Of a stretch of 64,000 nt of DNA, positions 49,635 through 60,394 are shown piece by piece. Made by a program: the position numbers and the translations under genes. The stretch is from Dasypus novemcinctus. Lineage: Eukaryota; Chordata; Mammalia; Cingulata; Dasypodidae. The stretch covers positions 66,001,449-66,065,448 of the forward strand of contig NC_080688.1 of assembly GCF_030445035.2 (NCBI RefSeq). The letters are read 5' to 3'. Numbering within the stretch: position 1 is the first letter of the stretch; every line of letters starts with the position of its first letter. The notes under the pieces were generated by a model. It was not told the origin of the DNA, did not search any database, and saw nothing but the letters and a program-made list of their open reading frames with translations.

Positions 49635-52038
49635 TTCCATCATTGCAATAAGTGTGACCCTGTATGCAAATTGGCAAAGCAACTACTTTTGTCTTTTCCT
49701 CAGTGTCTGCGTCCTGTCTTTTTCTTTTCTTTTTTCTAATTATTAAGCTTATCTTCACAAAAGTTTTAGATCACAGTAATTCATATACACAATATACGTT
49801 ACTCCCACATATCCAACATAAAACCTTTTCTCTTCCACAGCAATAATCTTTGTACATACTCATACTATATTTATTGAAACTGATGTACAGGTATAACAAT
49901 TGCTTTCAAACAAGGTAATATTTGTGTTTACATTGTGGTTTATATTTTAGACTATACGATTTTCCATTATGATTTACATTTTAGCCTATCAGCCCCTATA
50001 TATTTTTGGTGTAATTTTACATGTCTTATATCCATCCTTGCGTACACTTGTGGAACACTTCTATTGCCCACACAGTTACATTGGTTCCATCTATTCAATA
50101 CCTCTTTCCCCCTCCCCTTAGGACCCACAGTGACAGTCAATCTTCAATGCTTGAAGGGCCATGTTCAGAGATACTTGTAATAGTGTTGAGGGCTTGACAT
50201 GCTCAACTGCTCTAATGCACTGGGAGCCACCATTTCTCTTGAGAGATACACCAAAAACAAAGCTTTTGCATTTTTAAATTTTTTGATACCCCTATTTATT
50301 TTTACCTTAATTTTTCTAAATTAATATGTATTCTATATCTAACCTTTAAACTCATCACTATATTCCATTTTACTATTAATGGAACCTGGCAATATATCGG
50401 GCTTCACTTTTCAAGAAGTTTTGGATCACAGAGAGGTTCAACAATGGCAGCAGAGAATACTGGTGTGGGATGTTACTGACAGGAGACACATGGTTGGCAG
50501 GGAGTTCTACAGGGCATATATCCAGGGTACATAAAAATGTTTGGATATTTTCACAGTGGATACAATTAAAAACAACACCTGAGGGAATGCTGAGTTCCTC
50601 GCCAGGGGAGCTCTATCATAGTTCCTAAAGGAACAGCAACAATCCCCCAAGTACAATGGCAAAGACCAAAAGAGAAGGAAGGTCCAACAATGAGCCCCTG
50701 ATACTAATGACTATGCTTGTGAGCCTGTGCACCTGAAATAAGAACAAGGCCTAGAGCGGCAGGGTGCTCCTCCTGAGAGCCTCCGTGTTGCTCAAATGTG
50801 GCCAGTCTCAAAGCCAAACTCAGCATGTAAATGTGTTGCCTTCCCCCCAGCGTGGGACATGACTCCTGGGGATGAGCCTCCCTGGCGCCAAGGGATTACT
50901 ACCAAGTATCAACTGATGATGTAACTAGAAAATGACCTTGAATAAAAGGGTCAATTCGGACCAGCAGAATATCTCAATCTACATATAATACCAGGAGTTA
51001 AAAATGCTTTTGACCTGAATAAAAGGGAGGAATGGAAAGGACAAATGAGTTTATATGGCTATGAGTCTCCAAAAAGAGCTGGGAGGTTATCAGAGGGGTT
51101 GCCCTTATGCACACCTCAGCAGAGTCCCAGAGACAGATAAAGTAGATACAACCACAGATATTGGTTCTTTTGAGGGCTACAGAGACCCACAGGTTCTATG
51201 GTCATGGCAGATGGAGTTCACTGCCATGTCAGTTGGCCCTTCTTTGGAGTTTGTGTTTCTGTGTGATGGAGCTGGACTCAGATGTGATCTTTGTTCACAA
51301 GCCTCTCCTATTACTTTTACCAGAACTGTAGTTGGTGATGGGGTTTAATATATACCCAGGGGACCTCAAGCTCTGGACTGACCATATGATAGCCAGGCCC
51401 TGAGCCTCAACAGACTTCCGCTCCTACACTCTGGTTTATTGGACTTACCCCTCTCAGCTGACATGGAGATGAAGAAGGTCAACCACCACACCATGGAGCC
51501 AAGAGTGCCTACAACTGAAAGCAGGATTGCATCCAGCATCCATGTGGTCTCTAAGCCCCCTCTTGATATAGATGTGGAGTGGACACAACCATTCCAAGGT
51601 CCATAGGATGGAGGAATAGAGTATGGATTAGAGTGGACTTACTGATATTCTATTCATGAACTATTGTGATTAGTGGTGTGGAGAAAGTGGCCATGGGGGC
51701 TGCTGGGGGTAGGGAATGGGAGGAAGAGATGAGATGTGGGGGCATTTTCGGGACTTGGAGTTGTCCTGGGTGGTGCTGCAGGGACAGTTACCGGACATTG
51801 TATGTCCTCCCATGGCCCACTGGGTGGAATGTGGGAGAACATGGATATGATGTGGACCATTGACCATGAGGTACAGCGGTGCTCAGAGATGTATTCACCA
51901 AATGCAATGAATGTCTCATGATGATGGAGGAGATTGTTGTTATGGGGGGAGGAGTGGGGTGAGGGGGCTGGGAGGTATATGGGGACCTCATATTTTTTTA
52001 ATGTAATATTAAAAAAATAAAGACAACAACAACAAAAA
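49635..52038 (+). mobile_element. Full-length-looking 2.4-kb ORF-less non-LTR element, 13-bp TSD
   Basis: Flanked by agaattataaacc at 49622-49634 and 52039-52051, both perfect. The first ~580 bases correspond to the inverted part of the copy at 36597-38978. The rest matches that copy's sense part. The final ~680 bases match the 3' end of the ORF2-bearing L1 at 1-2955. The tail is aataaagacaacaacaac plus A. No ORF2-like or ORF1-like sequence was recognised. It lies antisense in the 8.95-kb ACAA2 intron. Confidence 0.85.
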
Positions 52039-52480
52039 AGAATTATAAACCCACTTAAAAAACTTCTGAAATATCCTTTAGATCCCAAATTTTTTTATGA
52101 TCACCAACAACAGTTTAATATTATTCATAATTCTACAGTTAATCAATATTTTTTTTCCAAAGGGTAAAAAAATCTGGCTTGAAATGACCTACTTCTTTCC
52201 CTTAAATGTCTAAAAGAAAAATATGTGGTAGGTTCTGTTGAATTCAAGAAGGCAATTATTCTGAAATGAGTTTCACAAATACATCCAAGGTAGACTGGAA
52301 ACTCAGTCTCTTCAAGAAAAGCATAATATTCTAAATATAACGTTATTTTATTTAGTTGCCCTGATAAAATGCTCTTTGGACAACCATCTGCTTATTGGTT
52401 AGGGACATTCAGTTAACAAGTTTCAATTTAAAGTGCCGGTTCTGTGATGGCTACTAATTCAATAAAGAATCTAATTCAAC

Positions 52481-53340
52481 TTTTTTTTTTTTTAAGGTTT
52501 ATTTTATTTATTTCTCTCCCCTTCCCACCCACCTCCCTGCTCCAGTTATCTGTTCTCTGTGTCCATTTGCTGTGTGTTCTTTTTGTCTGCTTCTGTTGTT
52601 GTCAGCGGCACGGGAATCTGTGTTTCTTTTCGTTGCATCATCTTTTTTTTTTTTTAAAGATTTTTTTTTTCTCTTCCCTTCCCCTCATCCCCACCCCAGT
52701 TGTCTATTCTCTGTCTATTTGCTGCATTGTCTTTGTCCGCTTCTGTTGTTGTCAGCGGCATGGGAATCTCTGTTTCTTTCGGTTGCATCATCTTGTTGTG
52801 TCAGCTCTCTGTGTGTGCAGCACCATTCCTGGGCAGGCTGTACTTTCTTTCACGCTGAGCGGCTCTCCTTACGGGGCGCACTCCTTGCACGTGGGGCTCC
52901 CCTATGCGGGGGGGACACCCCTGCGTGGCAGGGCACTCCTTGCGCATGCATCAGCACTGCACATGGGCCAGCTCCACACAGGTCAAGGAGGCCCGGGGTT
53001 TGAACCACGAACCTCCCAAGTGGTAGACGGACTCCCTAACCACTGGGCCAAGTCTGCTGCCCTCGCTGCGTCATCTTGCTGCGTCAGCTCTCCGTGTGTG
53101 CGGCACCATTCCTGGGCAGGCTGCACTTTCTTTCGCGCTGGGTGGCTCTCCTTATGGGGCGCACTCCTTGCGCATGGGGCTCCCCTACGCGGGGCACAGC
53201 CCTACGTGACACGGCACTCCTTGCGCGCATCAACACTGAGCATTGGCCAGCTCCACATGGGTCAAGGAGGCCCAGGGTTTGAACCGTGGACCTCCCATGT
53301 GGTAGATGGATGCCCTATCTACTGGGCCAAGACCACTTCC
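52481..53340 (-). mobile_element. DAS-type SINE split by a second SINE
   Basis: The outer reverse-oriented SINE has its tail complement at 52481-52640 and its body and head from about 53064 to 53340. The flanks tcaactttt-like (from 52476 and from 53342) suggest its target-site duplication. Confidence 0.85.
52643..53063 (-). mobile_element. DAS-type SINE inserted into another SINE
   Basis: Complete reverse-oriented copy. The outer SINE's own sequence is duplicated at the junctions: cgttgcatcatc (52631-52642) and cgctgcgtcatc (53064-53075), 10 of 12 identical. The outer SINE continues directly after it. Confidence 0.88.
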
Positions 53341-53600
53341 CTCAACTTTCTTTTTGGATCTCTTGAAAATGGGATGGATAGTCAATAGTAAATAATCTGT
53401 TACCTGGCATGATCAGGGAATGAAGTATCCCACAGCAGTGAAAGACACACATACCTAAAAGCTGAGAAGGCTTTTAAGCATGGTTATAAAAGAACAAAAG
53501 CACCTGGTCTTCATAAACAACACAGTAGGCATGATTTGATACTTTCTGTTAACTCAGAATCATTACAGTCAATTTTAACAACTGCTGGGCCACAACTTGT

Positions 53601-54141
53601 TTTTTTTCCCTACCCTCTCCCGCTTCCCCACCTTGCTCTTTTTGCTCTCTGTCTCCATTTGCTGTGTGATCTTCTGTATCTATTTCTCTTTTTGTCCTCT
53701 CTTCTCGTCTTTCTCCTCTAGGATTCACTGGAATTTGATCCTGGGGACCTCTGATGTGGAGAGGTTCCCTGTCAATTATGCTACCTCAGTTCCTGGTCTC
53801 TACTGCGCTTCACTTTGACTCTCCGTCTCTCTTTTGTTGCTTCATCATCTTGCTGCATGACTCATCTGTGCAGGCTCGCCACATGGGCACTCAGCTTGCT
53901 ATGCGGGCACTGGCTTGCTGCGTGGGCACTCAGCTCACCATGCGGGCAACTCAGCTCACCATGCAAGCACTCACACGCGCACTCACTCGCCATGTGGGCA
54001 CTCCGCTCACCACATAGGCACTGGCTCGCCAAGCAAACATGCTTTCTCTTCCCCTTTTTCACCAGGAGGCCCCAGGGATCAAACCCAGGTCCTCCCATTT
54101 GGTAGGCGGAGGCCCTATCACTTGAGCCACGTCCACTTCCC
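53601..54141 (-). mobile_element. SINE variant with minisatellite (short array)
   Basis: Same class as 14261-14932, including ggattcactggaatttgatcc and a reversed head near 54070-54140. The array of gggcactcagctcaccatgc units is shorter (about eight units, 53870-54030). Confidence 0.8.
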
Positions 54142-55079
54142 ACTTGATTTTTAAAGGACTCTTTCCATACCACTCTGTTATTTACCAAGATGCAGCAAGA
54201 TATAGTATTCTTGGCTGGGAAAAGAACTCTAGCCCTGGCTCCTGTCACTAATGGCTTTGTGACCCTGGGCACCTCTTTGGGCTACAGGCTTCTCATTAGA
54301 AATGTTTTGTATGAGTTTTTTAATCTTTTCCCTCTTAAGCAGTGGCATCCTTTCTACAATTGAAGTTCAGAAACAGATAAAGTCAGAACATGCACCAGCT
54401 GAAGAGGCTCAAAGCTCTACCTACCAACTCTGACCATTTCCACTCCTGAAGAGTTCTAGGGAGCACTATCTTTCTATGTGTCCTTCCTGGAGCCATTTCT
54501 GTTCTCCTCAAGTCCTGTCTTTCCCCCATTTTTCTGGTTCAAAAGCTGTTCTGCAGGGCTAAGATTTGCTACATATTGGATAACTGAATAACTAAGGAAC
54601 TACGATTCTTAAAATCAGCCCATGCGGTCACCCCTCAGGCGGAAGTGTGGTTTGCTGGCCTGGCGGGGGGCGGCGGCCACGGTAGGCCTATTTCAAACCG
54701 CTGCCCCCATAATAGGGTGGTTGGTCAGGCCCACCGCCACCCCTGAAGGAAGCTCGGCATGGGCGCAGAGTGCCCTCGGGTCTCCCCTCCTCGGCAGTCA
54801 TGCTTCCGCGGCCGCCCCTCCTCCCGGATGGCACCACACGATGCCTTGTGGGGCGGCACCCTTCTTCTTCTTTCTCCCTGTGCAGGCGCAGGGCGGAAAA
54901 ATCCAGTCTGCCCTTTTCCCTCCCCCCGACAGCAGCAACAGCCAGGCGTGGGCGGAAAAATCCAGTCTGCCCTTTTCCCTCCCCCCGACAGCAGCAACAG
55001 CCAGGCGTGGGCGGGAAACTCAAGTCTGCCCTCTACCCCAGCAACAGCAGCCACCAATCACTAAACCCTGCCACTTCCC

Positions 55080-55235
55080 CCAGCAACAGCAACAGCCAAT
55101 CCCTAATCACCACCCCTCCCCCGTCCAGTACTGCCCACTGACCTTTCTCCGGCAACCAATCAGAACAGGGCGTGGCTTCGACCAATCAGCCTTCCCCAGC
55201 CCCTATAAAACTGTTGCCTCTCCCTCAATAAAGTG
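55080..55235 (+). promoter_or_regulatory. LTR promoter and poly(A) signal
   Basis: CCAAT boxes lie at about 55095, 55155 and 55181, a cctataaaactg TATA box near 55202-55212, and CAATAAA about 20 bases on. This is the standard order for a retroviral LTR. It points opposite to ACAA2 transcription. Confidence 0.75.
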
Positions 55236-55417
55236 GACTTGCGTGTTTACCTTGTCTCCACGGTAGTTCTTCTGCTGTGCGCCCTCCAGTCCTGAGAGCC
55301 CCTGACAAGGGCCTGACCACCCTTGTCCCCAGTTCGTCGCCTGCTTCTCCGGGCGACCCCCTCGTCGCCGGCTTCGCCGGGCGACCCCATCAGCCGAACC
55401 GCGCAACCCCTGTGAGA

Positions 55418-55535
55418 CCGACCCCTCGTCTGCTGCCAGACCGACCCCTCGTCCCGAGCGGGACCGACCCCTCGTCCCAAGCAGGACCGACTCCTCGTCC
55501 TGAGCTGGACCGACCCCTCGTCCGCAGCCAGACCC
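55418..55535 (+). repeat. Minisatellite in LTR R/U5
   Basis: Repeating gaccgacccctcgtc units separated by 8-11-base spacers (gagcgg, aagcag, gagctg types), about five copies. Confidence 0.8.
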
Positions 55536-56012
55536 CACCTCTACCGACCGAGCAAACCATCGCAAGCCCATATCACAATAATCTATTCTTCCCTACTTAT
55601 TCTAGTGGTGTACTTCATGTAGTTACCTAGAATAATCCAGTTCCACTACTGAGAGATAAGCTCTCTTGGTGAAGGGGGCATATGTCACAATAGGACACTT
55701 TGCATTTATAGTTCTGTTCAAGCCCTAAGAGGAAAAAAAAAATCAATCCTTCCACAATGGCATTCACTGTTCTTTAGGGCAAGCATTCAGGTCTTAGACT
55801 AGAAGGAAGGAAAAATACATTGATTAACATTATCTTCTCCCTGATAATGTTAATCAATCAGAACTATAAAATGTCTTTGTATCTATGTCAGATCAATTTG
55901 GTTGATCATCAAAAGTATCTAGGTACATTGAAGAAAACCCACATTCTGGGGCTCTACCCCAGAATACTGTGGGGTTACAGGTGGATTTTAATGATCATTT
56001 CAGATTGGGAAC

Positions 56013-56613
56013 TACATTAGTCAGCCAAAGGGTGCTGATGCAAAATACCAGAAATTAGTTGGTTTTTATAAAGGGTATTTATTTGGGGTAGGAGCTTAAA
56101 GATACAAGGCCATAAAGTATAAGTTACTTCCCTCACCATAAGTCTATTTTCATGTGTTGGAGCAAGATGGCTGCTGACATCTGCAAGGGTTCAGGCTTCC
56201 TGGGTTCTTCTCTTCCCAGGTCTTGCTTCTCTCTAGGCTCAGGATTCCTCTCTTCCCAGGGCTTGCTTCTTCCTGGGCTCAGGGTTCCTCCTTCCTGGGG
56301 CTTGCTTCTCTTTCCTCTGTATGCTTACTTCCTGGGGCTCCAGCTTAAGACTTAAGCATCAAACTCCAACTTCAAAACTCCAATATAAAAAATCCCCCAA
56401 CTCTGTCCTTTGCCAATCCTTTCATCTGTGTGAGTCTCAAACCACCAAGGGGTGGGGACTCAACACCCTACAGGCACAAGAAGTTTACTTGATTACATCA
56501 TCAAGTAAACCTATGAATCCAATATAATCTAGTATGTCCAGAGGAAAAGACCAGTTTATAAACATAATCCAATATTTCTTTTTGAATTCATCAATAAACC
56601 TCAAATTGTTACA
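56013..56613 (-). mobile_element. MaLR-like solo LTR, ggaac TSD, with internal tandem repeat
   Basis: Same family as 39198-39813 in reverse. A perfect ggaac flanks it (56008-56012; 56614-56618). Internally a ~40-bp unit (cttcccagggcttgcttct / tgggctcagggttcctc) is present about three times at 56200-56310. It lies in sense with ACAA2, so its AATAAA could act as an intronic poly(A) signal. Confidence 0.87.
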
Positions 56614-57479
56614 GGAACCATTGCTCTAAGATACTGAAATGATAAATGAGTCATACCAATATTCAGATGTTTAAATTTTTAAGCTACCATCTATGTCTAA
56701 GACTAAAACTGTACCTTTTCTGAAAATAGGCAGCTGAAAGCTAATAAGTTTGTAAAAGACTATAGCATAAGGAAAAATTGGCTTTCAACAGATGTCTAAA
56801 TATCTTGCAGTTTCTGTTAACATAATTTGGACACATAGTAAAAGATGGTGAAGAATGGACATGCCAGCTTCCTTTCTTAGGAATTTTGTGCAGAAATGTC
56901 TTCTCTAAAGGACATGGTAGCAAATATGGTTAGGTATTAACTTAATCCCAAATCAGGTTAAGTGGTATTATCTGAGCTGGAGAAGAGGGTATCACTGAAA
57001 GACCTCTGAGAGTAGGTCAGTTAACAAGTCATTCCCCTTCTATTTTGGTATCCTCCCTCAAAAAAACAAACAAACGAACAAAAACTATTGAGTAAAAAAA
57101 AAAAAAAGGCCTAAGAGCAGAGAAAACTCTTTGGACTTATCAAGAATCAGAATCTATAACCTTGGGCAGGCTTGTCCTTTGGGAGTGAGGGTACAGATAG
57201 GTGCTTCACTTTCAGAGGCCTTGGTCTATCCTAACTGGATCCCTAATTCCCAGAGAATGAGGGCAGAACTATTAAAATTCACCACTATCTGCTTTTAACT
57301 CTATTTTTCAAACCACTATGATATATGGTTATAGGGAATTTCAAATTTTCTCTAGTTAATACTTTGCCAATCTAGATACACTGTTTATAATTCTTCATTT
57401 TGCTATTAAGTATCAGCTGAAGCTGGGTGAATATTATTTTGATTTCCTGAGACAATGTGTTTATTAACTCATAGTGTAA

Positions 57480-57625
57480 AGAACACTTAAACTAGAAAGA
57501 ACAGATTCACACCCTGGTAACATCACTTACTAGTTCTGAACCTTACAAGACAATGTCCTTAAGTCTTAATTTCCTCATTTGTAAAGAAGTCTCCCTTATT
57601 AGAGCTGTGGTAAGATTAAATGAGA
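57480..57625 (+). mobile_element. MIR fragment
   Basis: MIR-like: acatcacttactagttctg, ttaatttcctcatttgtaaag, taagattaaatgagatgc. Confidence 0.6.
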
Positions 57626-58008
57626 TGCATTCATGAGTAAAACACGCAGCAGGGAGGTGCACTGCTATCTTCCTCTATTTCAACTCCATGATTTTCTTCC
57701 ATCTCAGAATTTGTATTCTGTCAGTACCATACAAGTCTTCTGTTATTTTCTGTATGTTAATTTTAAATATCTCAAATGGACCATAACATGATTATTGTCC
57801 ACAAGGAGTTTATACTGGCTTGGTTTTCCTATTCTGCTTAGCAAGTTCTGAGTATTTTAAGCACTTCATAAAAATTAGTTGTTTAAACGACTGATTACCC
57901 ATCTCCTGTTCTGCACGAGTGACCCTGACATAGTTACTTTTCAATTACCTGAGGCCAAAGATGACTTTTCTACAGAAAAAGAACCAGTGTGTTTTCCTAT
58001 AAACTTAC

Positions 58009-58138
58009 CAATACCCATGATAGAGGGATCGCATCCAGATACAAAATAGCCCACAATTCTTGCCAGTGGTGTGAAGTTATGTTTTTTAACAGCATCTTCA
58101 CTAGCTATGATAACAGCTCCAGCACCATCAGATACCCC
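58009..58138 (-). CDS. ACAA2: ACAA2 coding exon (GVSDGAGA block)
   Basis: A 130-bp exon entered in phase 0 (acceptor gaAG) and leaving in phase 1 at GTAAGT. It encodes 43 residues plus the first base of a Gly codon. It opens with the thiolase motif G-V-S-D-G-A-G-A, where the C-terminal half of the fold begins, and continues through the conserved ARIVGYFVSGCDPSIMGIG segment. It is nearly identical to human, with Ser for Ala in the third position. Confidence 0.95.
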
Positions 58139-58658
58139 CTTCAAAACAGAAACAGTAAATTAATTAGAAGGTAAAAGAATCCAGACAAGAGCCCAGGACA
58201 AGGATCAAGGTCTGAACTAATAGAGTAGTATTAGGTATAAGGGCAAAACAAAGTAAGCAGTGGCATAATTTGGACTCAACAAGTAGTACTAGCAGTACTC
58301 TGGTGGATTAAGGGTATTGTTTGAGGCACAAAATACAACCTCATTAAGGGAAAATAAGAAACAATGTCAAGGAAAAGCTTATATACAGATGTGGGTAGAT
58401 TTAAGAAGCAATCTGATGAGTTGTATAAATGAGGCCAAAACCAAACTAAAATAAGAAACCAGTATGATAAGCACATTAATAAAACATGTACATTTCCTTG
58501 CAACATCTTGAAAAGACTAGAAATTAAAGGATAAAAGGGCCTCTTGCTAAAATATTTTGTTTTGAACTATGAAAGCCAAGTTAATAAGAGTATGAATACT
58601 ACCAGAGACGACTACTACTACCTAAATAACCAAAGACTAGCATGAAAAGTATCTAAAA

Positions 58659-58863
58659 CAGGGCTCTTAACCAGGGGTCCATGAACCAGGGTCTGTGATT
58701 TTGAACTGAAATTTCAAAAACACATTATTCTTGTGGGGATGTGTTATGGCAGGTGTGACATATTTATTAAATAACATGCAGCATACTGTAGACTTAGTAA
58801 GGGCCCGAGGTTTTCACCTGCCTCACAAATGAGTCCATGGAACAAAAAGTTTAAGAACCAATG
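58659..58863 (+). mobile_element. hAT MITE (Arthur1/Tip100-like), exact 8-bp TSD
   Basis: Homologue of 12429-12618 with shared interior (cattattcttgtggggatgtg; aggtgtgacatatttatt; gtagacttagtaagg). Flanked by atctaaaa at 58651-58658 and 58864-58871. It lies in the ACAA2 intron only 75 bases from an exon. Confidence 0.88.
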
Positions 58864-58937
58864 ATCTAAAAGATACTTTATGATTATTCTGCATTGAACA
58901 CATCAGGGAGATCAAGATAATCTATTGTCATACTCAC

Positions 58938-59113
58938 CGATGCATTCCCTGCAGTGACTGTTCCTTCTTTCTTGAATACTGGAGGAAGTTTATTTAACTG
59001 CTCCAGAGTTGTTTGAGGCCGAGCATGCTCATCCACTTGCATTATCTGTTTCCCTTTCTTTGTCTTCACCTCAATTGGTGCCATCTCATTATTAAAGTAG
59101 CCAGCATCATTAG
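58938..59113 (-). CDS. ACAA2: ACAA2 coding exon (loop domain, residues ~193-251)
   Basis: A 176-bp exon after tttcAG, starting two bases into an Ala codon, and ending in phase 0 at TCG before GTGAGT. It encodes 59 residues, A-N-D-A-G-Y-F ... T-A-G-N-A-S. It covers the end of the loop domain that binds the CoA moiety, plus the TAGNAS motif that precedes the GVSDGAGA block of the next exon. The reading frame is intact. Differences from remembered human are few (for example Ile for Thr in GKQ-I-MQV, Asn for Gln in QL-N-KLP). It is the most upstream ACAA2 exon in the window. Confidence 0.95.
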
Positions 59114-59539
59114 CTGAAATAGTAGAAAGATTTTAAGAATAAAAAGAGAAAAAAAAAGACAAACAGGAAAGAAATATTCTTTCATTTAATTTCCGATCTA
59201 CCCTTACTTAGCCTACTTTTATATGAGCTTTTATTACTTTTTTAGTTATCTTCCCTATTGGAGGATTTAATATATTTCATGCAGAAGGAAGAAAGAAGGT
59301 TTTTTAAATTATAATTTTTACTTTTTTCTCAATTATTTTAATGAGGAGCCTCTCTTATAATGACTTATCTTTTTCTGTGATATGGATAAAATTCACTCTT
59401 ATGCAAACTTTAATCTGAAACCAACATGTGATGCAGTTATTAAGACTGAAAGTCTTGGTCTGCATTAATAAAATGGTAGTGTGCAGATCACTGGAAATAG
59501 CAGTCTGGTTCTGTTGTGGTCTGGTTGGAACATACTGGG

Positions 59540-60000
59540 ATAATGGTTTTAGTTCTTAGAGATATGAAGGCACATTAGGGGCTCATAGTCAAATTAGAGC
59601 ATCTCCAGAAGAGGATCACAGGTGCAAAAGAAATCCTGTCATGTAGGAAAGACTGACAGAATTGGTGTTTTTAATTGACAGTGAAGAGAAGACAAGACTG
59701 CAGTTTTCAACTATCTGAAGACATATTACTAAGGAGGAAACTTGCTTCACCTTGCTTAAGAAAGCACAATTGTGCTTACAGAGCAGCAGGAGTTACAAAG
59801 AAAGCAGATTTTCTTTTCACCTGATGGAAAATGTTATAACCATTAGAGGTAGCCCATAATGAAAGTCACTCAAGTGATTTCACTTTGACGAAGACAGACT
59901 TTCACTGTCTAGATAGCCAGAGTATTACAGGAATTTTTCAAGGGGTTTGTTTTCCAAAGTTTCTGAGGTCTCTTCCAAGTGTAAATCTTAAGATTTGAAA
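59540..60000 (+). mobile_element. CR1/L3-type LINE fossil
   Basis: The 3'-end consensus of CR1/L3 is visible: ggaaagactgacagaattgg, gcagttttcaactatctgaag, and a diverged ggtctcttccaagtgtaaatcttaagat end. Very old. Confidence 0.6.
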
Positions 60001-60394
60001 AAAATAAGGAACAGATACTCATTTTCTGATACAGATCTCATGTTGAAAAGATGTATCATTTTTTTTCAAAAAATCCAACAAGTATTAACTGAGTACTTAC
60101 TATATGCTTGTTGCAAAATGGACATCAATAACTAATATATCATTTAATCTGGGAATTCTATTAGTTGGTGATTGAGAAATAGGACATAAATTTGAGTTAA
60201 GATTAGAAAAATCACGTCTGGAATTATCTGTATCCCACCTCCCTCATCCACTTGATTTAGAGCTGAACGTGGTACTTTGAGCATAGTAAGCATTTCGTAA
60301 CATACTGAACTTTTTAGAAATTCTGTAAATCATAAGGAAAACTAAACACTTCTGTACCTCAAGGCTTTACTGTGTAAGACTAATATTAAAAGAG

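Larger units (their letters stand above)
54623..55564 (+). mobile_element. Class II ERV-like solo LTR, 942 bp, 6-bp TSD
   Basis: Starts TGCGGTCACC and ends CCATCGCA. The perfect hexamer agccca flanks it (54617-54622; 55565-55570). A 6-bp duplication is typical of betaretrovirus-like (ERVK-group) integration. U3 holds a tandem ~59-bp repeat (aaatccagtctgcccttttc core, 54895-55010) and several CCAAT boxes. TATAAAA follows at 55203, and CAATAAA at 55226 marks the R region. After it, a gaccgacccctcgtcc minisatellite fills R/U5. The many intact CpGs suggest a young insertion. No viral gene is present. Confidence 0.85.

Noticed and set aside
51055..51348. An open frame that is also open at the homologous place in the 38.2-kb copy, with a similar C-terminal end and stop
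   Set aside because: The alignment between the copies has scattered single-base indels that shift and restore the frame, which is not the pattern of protein-level selection. Shared openness is expected from shared ancestry.
52444..53388. A 314-codon plus-strand frame, the longest in the window
   Set aside because: It is made of two nested reversed SINEs; the same translated phrases recur at every reversed SINE.
54622..55571. Several 100-214-codon open frames on both strands
   Set aside because: They fall in a GC-rich solo LTR where stop codons are scarce; the TG/CA ends, 6-bp duplication and promoter order explain the block.
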